Assembly (NCBI GenBank): GCA_021804185.1
Contig: JAJZKL010000042.1
Coordinates: 1 to 7,407 of the forward strand
From: Thermoplasmata archaeon
Lineage (GTDB): Archaea > Thermoplasmatota > Thermoplasmata > Thermoplasmatales > Thermoplasmataceae
Direction of reading: 5' to 3'
DNA: 7,407 nt
Position 1 is the first letter of the stretch; every line of letters begins with the position of its first letter. The notes beneath the pieces were generated by a model. It was not told where the DNA came from. It saw only the letters and a program-made list of their open reading frames with translations, and did no database searches. This document shows, piece after piece, positions 1-6,139 of the stretch. The translations under genes and the position numbers were made by a program.

Positions 1-1260
1 ATCAATCACATCAAGCCCGTCAGACCATGCGGCCCGCGTGGACGGATCCACGGTATAGGGGCTGGCGTAAGATTCAAGGTTCCTGTACAGTTCAATAACT
101 TCCTTTGGAGCTTTTCCCTGGTTGAGGACAAGCGATCTTCTCATACTGACAATCTTCGGGACGTGATCAATCATAACCGGGCACTGCTCAACACATGCCA
201 TGCACGTAGTGCATGACCATAGATCTTCTTCCTTTATCGGAGAACCTATCACTGTCTTAAACACTTCATCCGGATTCCCCTTTTTATCCCTGTATTCCCT
301 TCCCTGGCTCATCACTGCTTCCCTCAGGTCCCATATTATGTCTCTCGGGGAGAGGGTCTTGCCTGTCAGGTTAGCAGGGCAGTTATATGTACAGCGTCCA
401 CACTCTGTGCATGAGTAAAAGTCAAAGTAATCCTTCCAGTCAAAATCCCTGACGTCAGTTGCGCCAAATCTGGTCTCTTTTTCAAAGTCTATTGGTTCGA
501 GTTTTGCTTGCTCTCTCTTTGAAAACAGGACATTCAAGGGTGCGGCAAACAGGTGAAGATGTTTTGACCTCGGAATGTAGGCCAGGAACATCATGAAGTC
601 CAGGGCATGCACCCAGAATGTGAACCAGTAAATATAATACGCAGTGCCTGCGGAAACCTTTGGAAGCACAGATGCCAGTGCGTAACTTACCGGCGTCTGT
701 ACTGGTGCCAGGTTCTCTGCAAGGCTTCCCGGTATCCCCGCAGTCAGCCCATCCACTCTCAGAACAGAGAGGATGAAGTAAGTGATCATCAGGATGGCAA
801 TCAGCGAAAGGATGAACCAGGCCTCGAATCCGTTATATCCCTGATACCTGGGGATCTTTATAACCCATCTCCTCACTGCTGCGTGTACTACATCAGCAAG
901 AACAATCAGGGCGAAGAGATCAACAGTGAAAAATATGACAGTTTCGAGAAGCCCCCCGGTGAACAGGTGAAAGGACGGATCTATTCCGCTGACAAAGAAA
1001 TCCAGTGAATAAGATCCAAATGCTATGAAGCCCCAGAACATGAGGGAATGCATTATCCCCCCTCCAAGGTCCTTGAACAGCTTCCCCTGAAGAAAAACAT
1101 TTCTTATTACCAGATATAGCCGGCGGCCAATATCAGGCTTGAGATCAGGCTTCTTCAGCGGTATCTTGATGGCATTCCACAGAATTTCATAAATGGAATG
1201 AAGGAACAGTGTGGCCGCAATCAGCAAACCGGCAAGAAGCACTCCGGAAAATATATACAT
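1..1260 (-). CDS. Membrane-bound heterodisulfide reductase-like Fe-S oxidoreductase, N-terminal 420 residues (3' end outside window)
   Basis: I translated this frame by hand from ATG at 1260; it stays open to base 1, so the C-terminus is missing. Residues 1-30, about 65-130, 147-168 and 208-230 are hydrophobic membrane segments, as in the nitrate-reductase-gamma/HdrE-like cytochrome b domain. H71, H126, H218, H234 and H236 are candidate heme ligands (the IPRSKHLHL stretch is typical). Then come two ferredoxin-type motifs, C284-x2-C287-x2-C290-x3-C294-P and C350-x2-C353-x2-C356-x3-C360-P, which should hold two 4Fe-4S clusters on the cytosolic side. In this family Cys-rich CCG domains, the HdrD-like catalytic part, normally follow; none is inside the window. 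The role is probably electron transfer between the membrane quinone pool and a soluble thiol or flavoprotein partner, but the partner is unknown. The start is supported by an upstream in-frame TAA and GGTG 7 nt before ATG. No frameshift seen. Confidence 0.9.
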   Translation of the reverse strand, partial: MYIFSGVLLAGLLIAATLFLHSIYEILWNAIKIPLKKPDLKPDIGRRLYLVIRNVFLQGKLFKDLGGGIMHSLMFWGFIAFGSYSLDFFVSGIDPSFHLFTGGLLETVIFFTVDLFALIVLADVVHAAVRRWVIKIPRYQGYNGFEAWFILSLIAILMITYFILSVLRVDGLTAGIPGSLAENLAPVQTPVSYALASVLPKVSAGTAYYIYWFTFWVHALDFMMFLAYIPRSKHLHLFAAPLNVLFSKREQAKLEPIDFEKETRFGATDVRDFDWKDYFDFYSCTECGRCTYNCPANLTGKTLSPRDIIWDLREAVMSQGREYRDKKGNPDEVFKTVIGSPIKEEDLWSCTTCMACVEQCPVMIDHVPKIVSMRRSLVLNQGKAPKEVIELYRNLESYASPYTVDPSTRAAWSDGLDVID

Positions 1261-1366
1261 CTGCAAACACCAGCCTTATGGATTTTTCCAATCAGGTAAA
1301 GCAACAACACGCTACTACTAAAAAAGATTCGCCTGAAATAAGTACTGCATTCTCACGACATTATGG

Positions 1367-1373
1367 TATAAAA
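1367..1373 (-). promoter_or_regulatory. Candidate TATA box for the Hdr-like gene
   Basis: On the minus strand this reads TTTTATA preceded by AC, a good archaeal box A with a plausible BRE. Transcription would start near 1344, giving a leader of roughly 85 nt that ends in the GGTG ribosome-binding site used by the gene starting at 1260. Placement is by motif and spacing only; a weaker AT-rich element nearer the start (about 1280-1290) is an alternative. Confidence 0.35.
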
Positions 1374-1446
1374 GTGCAGGAAAATTGCGAAAATATCCGG
1401 AGAGCCGTCAGAGAGGAATAGCCCTGTACGAAGTTCTCTACGTATT

Positions 1447-1451
1447 AAAAA
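1447..1451 (-). terminator. Possible T-tract terminator after the HAD/phosphodiesterase operon
   Basis: On the minus strand this is a run of five T (TTGTTTTTAATAC), about 135 nt past the stop codon of the phosphodiesterase gene. Archaeal RNA polymerase often terminates at T-rich tracts without a strong hairpin. A longer six-T run follows at 1325-1320. The sequence between stop and T-tract contains the 1520-1535 hairpin. Assignment is tentative. Confidence 0.3.
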
Positions 1452-1519
1452 CAAGTAGATATTAAGCAAGGGTCAAGGTTGAACGGTAACAGTCTCATCT
1501 AAAGCAGACCGTCAATGGG

Positions 1520-1535
1520 ACCTCAGAAATGAGGT
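1520..1535. repeat. Perfect 6-bp hairpin with GAAA tetraloop (plus strand)
   Basis: ACCTCA, GAAA, TGAGGT form a perfect stem with a GNRA-class loop if transcribed from the plus strand; on the minus strand the loop is TTTC. An outer GGGA at 1517-1520 can alternatively pair with TCCC at 1542-1545. The hairpin lies about 50 nt past the phosphodiesterase stop codon, so it may be a 3'-UTR structure of that minus-strand message, or part of a small RNA or a mobile-element end. The pairing is seen directly; its role is not known. Confidence 0.5.
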
Positions 1536-1584
1536 TCAGTATCCCGACGCGATGCCGCATGCACGAACCCCGTGTCACCTGAAT

Positions 1585-2868
1585 TCAGCTGTTCAACTCT
1601 CTTTGCAAAAACGGGACAAGCATCTCATCACAGCTTAACCCTCCATGCATACCGATCATAGTGTCACTTTCATTTTTAGGATCAACAATCTTCAGGGAGG
1701 AGTCGAAAATGCTTGTAGAATTCTTTGGGATCAGTATAATATCACTCAGAAAACTCATATCCTCCATCACACCTGACGGAGTACCGAAAAATCCCTCAGC
1801 CATCAGTTCTTTACTTGGGACAGAAATAAAGTATTTTTCATATTTTTTTGTCAAGTGGTTCAAGGTGGTTTCCATCAGGCCCTCTTTGGTTCTTATAAAC
1901 GGAGATCTCGCATCACCAACGACGGGTGTACTCAGGAACGATTTTAGTTTTCTGTCTGTTGAAAGATCTATTTTCTGCTTCTCTTCAAGAACCGTGTGAC
2001 CATGGTCTGCCGATATTGACATAAATGTATTTTTAGGCAGATCCGTGGATTTCAACAATTGTTCTTCGAGCAGCATAAAAATAGACTCAATTTCAATCGC
2101 GGTATCTTTTGTGTATGGTCCGATTTTATGTGATATCGTATCTACGGTGGAGATGTAGCAGAAATGAAAGGTTTTCCCCTTCGAAGCTGACAGATTTCTC
2201 TCAAGGGACGTAAACATTTGAGATATGGAATGATAGGGAGATATGTTTGCTCCATTTCCAGTAATTCTGGTCAGGCCACTGTTTCTGATTGCATATGGTA
2301 AATACAGAAAGGAGGAGACATCGTTTTTCTGAAGTTCGTTGTAGATGGTCCCATGATCCCGTATCCAAGGCATCTCATAGCCATTATCCAGGAGACAGTG
2401 TTCCTTTCGTCCAAGAGGAGTCAGGGAGATCATATTACAAACAGTTCCCGCTTCCGGTATATATGATGTATATCCCATGATTCTGTGGTCAATCGGGTTC
2501 ATATTTGTATGATACGATACTGTGGCGGTTGATGTCGTGGACGGAAAAACGCTGGTTATCAGGTTGAATTCAGAATTTTCAGTGAATATATTGAGATATT
2601 TCATGTTGTATTTTTCCAATGAATATTTAATGGTAGAAAATCCAAATCCATCAAGTAATAAAAATATATAATGATCAGGATTCTCAGATATCCATCCTCG
2701 ACGTTTTCCAGAACTTTGCCACGTACCAATCCCAAAATTTGCCAGTATGTGCCCGGGTATATCAGTTATGCATCCGTTTCCAAAAGCAGGTTTTAGTAAG
2801 TCTTTGTCGCGGCTCCATCTGTATCCGTCAATTGTTGCTTCGAAGTCTCCCCTTAAAATACCATTCAC
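1585..2868 (-). CDS. NPP-type phosphodiesterase/nucleotide pyrophosphatase (alkaline phosphatase superfamily)
   Basis: The 427-residue protein carries the complete two-metal site of the type I phosphodiesterase/nucleotide pyrophosphatase family: D73 in LLLDGFG, nucleophile T112 in FPSTTST, D243 and H247 in DTISH, D288-H289 in ADHGHT, and H408 in HGG. The order and spacing resemble bacterial NPP (Asp, Thr, Asp-x3-His, Asp-His, His). Such enzymes use two zinc-like metals to cleave phosphodiester or pyrophosphate bonds, for example nucleotides or dinucleotide cofactors; the substrate here is not determined. There is no signal peptide or membrane segment, so it is probably cytosolic, unlike many NPPs. 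The start is GTG, sharing GTGA with the stop of the upstream HAD gene; GGAGTG at 2876-2881 lies 7 nt before it. Translational coupling is therefore likely. Family assignment is firm; other superfamily activities, such as a phosphonate or phosphate-ester hydrolase, remain possible. Confidence 0.92.
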   Translation of the reverse strand: MNGILRGDFEATIDGYRWSRDKDLLKPAFGNGCITDIPGHILANFGIGTWQSSGKRRGWISENPDHYIFLLLDGFGFSTIKYSLEKYNMKYLNIFTENSEFNLITSVFPSTTSTATVSYHTNMNPIDHRIMGYTSYIPEAGTVCNMISLTPLGRKEHCLLDNGYEMPWIRDHGTIYNELQKNDVSSFLYLPYAIRNSGLTRITGNGANISPYHSISQMFTSLERNLSASKGKTFHFCYISTVDTISHKIGPYTKDTAIEIESIFMLLEEQLLKSTDLPKNTFMSISADHGHTVLEEKQKIDLSTDRKLKSFLSTPVVGDARSPFIRTKEGLMETTLNHLTKKYEKYFISVPSKELMAEGFFGTPSGVMEDMSFLSDIILIPKNSTSIFDSSLKIVDPKNESDTMIGMHGGLSCDEMLVPFLQRELNS

Positions 2869-3629
2869 TCATTATCACTCCTGAACTGGAGTTTATCTAT
2901 AAGTTCCGTGAAAGATGCTATTTCAACCAAATTTACGTCCTTAGTTTTTTCCATCTGTAAATTATTTAGCCAAACCGGAATGATCCCAGCATTTACTGCA
3001 CCAATTACATCATGGGAAAAAGAGTCCCCTACCATTATGACCCTTTCCGGATTCACATCAAAGATTTCCATTGCCCTTTCAAAAAGTGTATTGCTTGGTT
3101 TCATTTCATCAGCATTCCCCGGAGTAAGCAAAACGTCCACGTAATCATGGAGTTTTAAGCGAATCATTGTCCTGAACTGTATCTGCGGGTTCCCGTTTGT
3201 AATAATGGCTACCGGGACTCCAAAGTCACTGCATAACCTGAGGAGATTTATCGCACCATGCAAAAATCTCCTTTTTTTCCAAAAAATACTCCAGAACAAA
3301 TTATCGTAATGTACTATCTCATCTTCAGTTGGTTTATAGCCGTGCCGTCGTAAGATCTCTCCCATCCTCATTCTTCCATCGTCTCTATATGAAATCTCTT
3401 TGTTGAATAATCGTGGCATACTCTGTGTAAGTAACTCCCTGAAATCTTTCTCCATTTCGTCCACACACGTTCCATGAAGCTCCGGAATTTCCCCCATGAC
3501 TGAACTGAGGCCCGCAAGAACAGCTTCTCTGTAGTTTACAAGTGTATCGTCCATGTCAATAAACAAAGCCTGGAGTTCCCTGATGTTTGGGACGATCCCG
3601 TTACCCGGGGGTTCATTTATAAAATCCAT
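2865..3629 (-). CDS. HAD-superfamily hydrolase (probable small-molecule phosphatase)
   Basis: The 254-residue protein has all four HAD motifs: motif I D25-M-D27-D-T-L (D25 nucleophile, D27 general acid/base), motif II T144-N-G, motif III K177-P, and motif IV G201-D202-S-x3-D207. An insert of about 100 mostly helical residues (34-130) between motifs I and II is a subfamily I cap, as in YjjG/YigB-like nucleotide and FMN phosphatases. Expected reaction: Mg-dependent removal of phosphate from a small metabolite; sequence alone does not name it. About 20 residues precede the usual HAD start, but the ATG at 3629 fits a leaderless transcript, with the TATA box 26-27 nt upstream, and no other in-frame start precedes motif I. 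It is the first gene of a two-gene operon with the NPP-type enzyme and is divergent from the ECF transporter. Confidence 0.9.
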   Translation of the reverse strand: MDFINEPPGNGIVPNIRELQALFIDMDDTLVNYREAVLAGLSSVMGEIPELHGTCVDEMEKDFRELLTQSMPRLFNKEISYRDDGRMRMGEILRRHGYKPTEDEIVHYDNLFWSIFWKKRRFLHGAINLLRLCSDFGVPVAIITNGNPQIQFRTMIRLKLHDYVDVLLTPGNADEMKPSNTLFERAMEIFDVNPERVIMVGDSFSHDVIGAVNAGIIPVWLNNLQMEKTKDVNLVEIASFTELIDKLQFRSDNE

Positions 3630-3651
3630 ATTCTGACTACTGTAGCATATT

Positions 3652-3659
3652 TATTTAAA
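3652..3659 (-). promoter_or_regulatory. TATA box of the HAD/phosphodiesterase operon (leaderless)
   Basis: On the minus strand this reads TTTAAATA, preceded by AGAAC as a purine-rich BRE. Its centre is 26-27 nt before the A of the ATG at 3629, which places the transcription start on the start codon itself. No Shine-Dalgarno sequence precedes that ATG, consistent with a leaderless message. Confidence 0.65.
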
Positions 3660-3669
3660 GTTCTACCTA

Positions 3670-3698
3670 TATAATAAATAGAAATATTTACTATTATA
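3670..3698. repeat. AT-rich imperfect inverted repeat between divergent promoters
   Basis: TATAATA at 3670-3676 is mirrored by TATTATA at 3692-3698 around a near-palindromic AAATATTT core (3682-3689). It sits between the two divergent TATA boxes, where a shared regulator could control both operons. In such AT-rich sequence a palindrome of this quality can arise by chance, so the operator role is speculative. Confidence 0.25.
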
Positions 3699-3725
3699 TT
3701 GTTATCTATACTGTTTTTTCCAAAC

Positions 3726-3738
3726 ATATATATATGAT
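3726..3738 (+). promoter_or_regulatory. TATA box of the ECF transporter operon
   Basis: A run of alternating AT (ATATATATATATG) lies about 30-42 nt before the ATG at 3768. With normal archaeal spacing, transcription would begin near 3757-3761, leaving a leader of only about 7-11 nt. No clear Shine-Dalgarno sequence and no room for a riboswitch exist in that leader. Confidence 0.55.
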
Positions 3739-3767
3739 AAATTTGATGATATCAAAGTGGTTTACAA

Positions 3768-4544
3768 ATGGGATTTAATGGAATATCTGGAATATTGAAT
3801 GCTCCCGGTGAAATTCCGTGGGAACTTGTTTTGTTATTTTTCGGTGCAGGGCTATTATTCGTTTTCCTTTGGGGGAGAAAGACAGGTGGTCTGGCAAAAT
3901 TCACAACGGTTGACCTTATCTATATAGGTATAGGTGCTGCGTTTGCTGTTGTTTGGGAATTCTATATTGGCGCTTTTCTTGGCAAGTTCATTCCATCAAA
4001 CCCGTTTTTTGGAATCGGATACACCGGAAGGCTAATAGCACTCCTGATTGTTGCCGGGCTCGTCAGAAAAGTTGGAGTTGGCATGGTTGCCATGTTCATA
4101 TTCAATCTCCTGAGTGACCTGATAAGTTATGGATTTAGCGGAGAACCGATGTATTTCATGTATGAAATGCTCACCTATGGACTCATGATGGATATAGTAA
4201 TAGCAGTTGCAGGAAAGAACCTCTTTGGAATAAGGTCTCCATCTAAAAAACCGGTTGCAGGCAAAGAAAAAGTCGAGTTAAATAAAAATCCAGCTTCTGC
4301 ACATCTTCTTTTAAATATTCCTGCGGTCTACCTGGCAGCCATAGAGGGTGTAGCGATTGGTGTTTTCTGGGCAGTTCCGGAACCGCTTTTCTATAGCGGA
4401 TTCATAGCACCATTCCTATACGGTGGCGTTGTTGACTGGGCAGCGATTATTTTTAGCATTCTTGCATTCATTCCCAGTGCAATAATAACCGGGGCTATTG
4501 GAGGAATCATCACGCTGAGAATAGTCAAGGCGGTGGGTCATTGA
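3768..4544 (+). CDS. ECF transporter substrate-binding (S) component, YkoE-like
   Basis: The 258-residue integral membrane protein has about seven hydrophobic segments (roughly 18-36, 47-72, 87-99, 103-121, 130-149, 184-203, 213-253) separated by a charged loop at 156-176. S components bind a vitamin or its precursor in the membrane and deliver it through the ECF module. Residues 46-149 resemble Bacillus YkoE in pattern: FAVVW helix, IxxxxR-K turn, then helix and a G-x2-G-x-P-M stretch (YkoE GNPSGPM; here GFSGEPM at 122-128). The operon order S, double ATPase, EcfT is that of ykoEDC, which handles thiamine/HMP. It is longer than YkoE (about 200 residues) because of an extra N-terminal helix. 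The substrate is unproven, and no TPP riboswitch precedes the gene. Start ATG follows a near-leaderless promoter. Its stop overlaps the ATPase start by 4 nt. Confidence 0.8.
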   Translation: MGFNGISGILNAPGEIPWELVLLFFGAGLLFVFLWGRKTGGLAKFTTVDLIYIGIGAAFAVVWEFYIGAFLGKFIPSNPFFGIGYTGRLIALLIVAGLVRKVGVGMVAMFIFNLLSDLISYGFSGEPMYFMYEMLTYGLMMDIVIAVAGKNLFGIRSPSKKPVAGKEKVELNKNPASAHLLLNIPAVYLAAIEGVAIGVFWAVPEPLFYSGFIAPFLYGGVVDWAAIIFSILAFIPSAIITGAIGGIITLRIVKAVGH

Positions 4545-6139
4545 AAGCGGTTGAAATAAAAAACCTGAAATTTTCCTATAATGGAAACACAGAACCGTCC
4601 ATAGAGATTGACAGTCTTACCATAGAGGACGGTGAAACTGTGCTTATAACAGGTCGATCCGGAGGGGGAAAATCAACGCTCATTAATTGCATAACAGGAA
4701 TAATTCCTCATATAATTCACGGAGAACTGGAAGGAAACGTTGAAGTTTATGGCAATAAAGTGGCGGATACTCCCTTGGCTAAACTTTCTTCTGAAGTAGG
4801 TATAGTTTTACAGAATCCTGAAACACAGGTAATGAACTATGCGGTGGAAGAAGAGGTTGCCTTCGGTCCCGAAAATCTCTGCCTGGGAATCGATGAAATA
4901 GTATCCAGGGTCAACGAGGCCATAGAAATTACAGGTATATCGGAAATAAAGGACAGGGAAACTTACACATTATCGGGTGGCGAGATGCAGCGGGTTGCCA
5001 TTGCATCAGTGCTTTCCATGAGGCCAAAGTTACTCATATTAGATGAACCAACATCCAACATCGATCCGGAAGGAACTGCAAGAGTTTTTGATATCCTGAA
5101 ACAGCTTAAGGAAGAAAAGACCCTCATAGTGGTGGAGCACAAAGTCGAAAGGGTACTCCCTTTCGTTGACCGCATAATAGTGATCAACGACGGAAAGATT
5201 TTCCTTGACATAGGCAGCCATGAATTAATTCACCATGTTGATAAGATGCTGGAAATAGGCATAGAGGTACCAATTCACCTCATCTACGCAAAGAAAAATG
5301 GAATAGATTCCGAAGACCTTGACACAATAAGGGAAAAATTGCAGGAGATCAATGCCATTCCCACTGCACCATTTAGGGCTCCCGACTCAAACACACTGAT
5401 GAAAGCATCCGTTCGTGTCACTGTCGATGGTGGAAAACAACTTGTAAACGGAAGTATAGAGCTTGAAGAAAGCCACATATTGGCACTCATGGGGAGAAAC
5501 GGAGCAGGTAAGTCAACTTTCCTGAAAGGGATAATGGGATTCCTTGAGACAGGCCTGAAATCAGACATTGAAGTTGTACTTGCTGGTAAGAACATAAGCA
5601 GGGAACACATTATGGACAGAGGTCGGGAAATAGCATTCGTCCCGCAGAATTTTGACCTGACGCTCATAAATAAATCCGTGGAGAGCGAGGTAGCATACTC
5701 AATCAAGAAGAGAAGATTAAAGGACTATAAAAAACGAGTTGATGAAATGATTGAAATGTTTTCCCTGTCAGAATTCAGGTACCGCGATCCACTCAGCCTG
5801 AGCCTTGGGCAGAGGAGAAGAGTTGCCATGGGTTCGGCCATTGCTTCCGGGGTCAAGGTCATAATGCTTGATGAACCAACCTCCGGACAGGACTATTTTC
5901 ACAAGGAAATTCTCGGAAAGGAACTTACGAGGCTTAAAGAGAAGGGTTATTCTATCATTATAGTAACTCATGATTCAAGGTTTGTGTATAAATACGCGGA
6001 TCGCCTCGTCGTTTTCGATGGTGGAGAGAAGGTTCTTGAGGGTTTGCCTGATGAGGTTTTTCGTGAGTCGCAAAAATACTCCGTCATACCACCATCCGAT
6101 TTTTTGCTGAGGGATTATAATGAACTGGTTAGTTGTTAA
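4541..6139 (+). CDS. ECF transporter ATPase with two fused ABC domains (YkoD-like)
   Basis: The 532-residue protein holds two full ABC ATPase domains that would power vitamin uptake as the EcfA-EcfA' pair in one chain. Domain 1: aromatic A-loop Y13, Walker A GRSGGGKST (38-46), Q-loop Q91, signature LSGGE (144-148), Walker B LLILDEP (164-170), H-loop H200. Domain 2: Walker A GRNGAGKST (318-326), Q-loop Q369, signature LSLGQ (420-424), Walker B VIMLDEP (440-446), H-loop H477. A linker of about 240-285 joins them. All catalytic residues are present, but domain 2 lacks an aromatic A-loop residue (V295 region). Length fits YkoD and other double ECF ATPases. Start is TTG at 4541, sharing TTGA with the S-component stop; GGTG at 4532-4535 sits 5 nt upstream, so coupling is likely. 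The 3' end overlaps ecfT by 20 nt. Confidence 0.93.
   Translation: MKAVEIKNLKFSYNGNTEPSIEIDSLTIEDGETVLITGRSGGGKSTLINCITGIIPHIIHGELEGNVEVYGNKVADTPLAKLSSEVGIVLQNPETQVMNYAVEEEVAFGPENLCLGIDEIVSRVNEAIEITGISEIKDRETYTLSGGEMQRVAIASVLSMRPKLLILDEPTSNIDPEGTARVFDILKQLKEEKTLIVVEHKVERVLPFVDRIIVINDGKIFLDIGSHELIHHVDKMLEIGIEVPIHLIYAKKNGIDSEDLDTIREKLQEINAIPTAPFRAPDSNTLMKASVRVTVDGGKQLVNGSIELEESHILALMGRNGAGKSTFLKGIMGFLETGLKSDIEVVLAGKNISREHIMDRGREIAFVPQNFDLTLINKSVESEVAYSIKKRRLKDYKKRVDEMIEMFSLSEFRYRDPLSLSLGQRRRVAMGSAIASGVKVIMLDEPTSGQDYFHKEILGKELTRLKEKGYSIIIVTHDSRFVYKYADRLVVFDGGEKVLEGLPDEVFRESQKYSVIPPSDFLLRDYNELVSC
6109..6113 (+). promoter_or_regulatory. Ribosome-binding site for ecfT inside the ATPase gene
   Basis: GAGGG lies 6 nt before ATG at 6120, within the last codons of the ATPase gene. 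It supports this start, which gives a 20-nt overlap, over a later one. Confidence 0.65.

Larger units (their letters stand above)
1261..1584. other. Gene-free stretch between two minus-strand transcription units
   Basis: No credible gene is visible here on either strand. The stretch separates the 3' end of the phosphodiesterase gene from the start of the Hdr-like gene. It holds a TATA-like box at 1367-1373, A-runs at 1320-1325 and 1447-1451 (T-tracts on the minus strand, possible archaeal termination signals), and a strong hairpin at 1520-1535. A short inverted pair, ACGGT at 1483-1487 and ACCGT at 1508-1512, lies just beside that hairpin. A plus-strand frame from about 1478 to 1610 reads like a low-complexity basic tail with two in-frame stops; I cannot assign it. 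Confidence 0.6.

Noticed and set aside
200..1008. Plus-strand open frames at 200-418 and 607-1008
   Set aside because: They are antisense to the Hdr-like gene, whose frame carries recognisable Fe-S and membrane motifs; the antisense peptides show no domain and no ribosome-binding site.
1209..1421. 70-codon plus-strand frame running from the Hdr-like gene's 5' end into the gap
   Set aside because: It overlaps the coding start of the Hdr-like gene, has no convincing ribosome-binding site or promoter, and its peptide resembles no family I know.
2862..2864. ATG as an alternative start of the phosphodiesterase gene
   Set aside because: On the minus strand this ATG is in a different frame and meets a stop after three codons; GTG at 2868 is in frame and correctly spaced from GGAGTG.
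3630..3767. TPP or other riboswitch before the transporter operon
   Set aside because: The expected transcript leader is only about 10 nt, and the AT-rich spacer shows none of the conserved TPP core sequences.
5284..5706. 140-codon minus-strand frame inside the ATPase gene
   Set aside because: It is the reverse complement of the second ABC domain, whose motifs are intact; the peptide is composition-driven.
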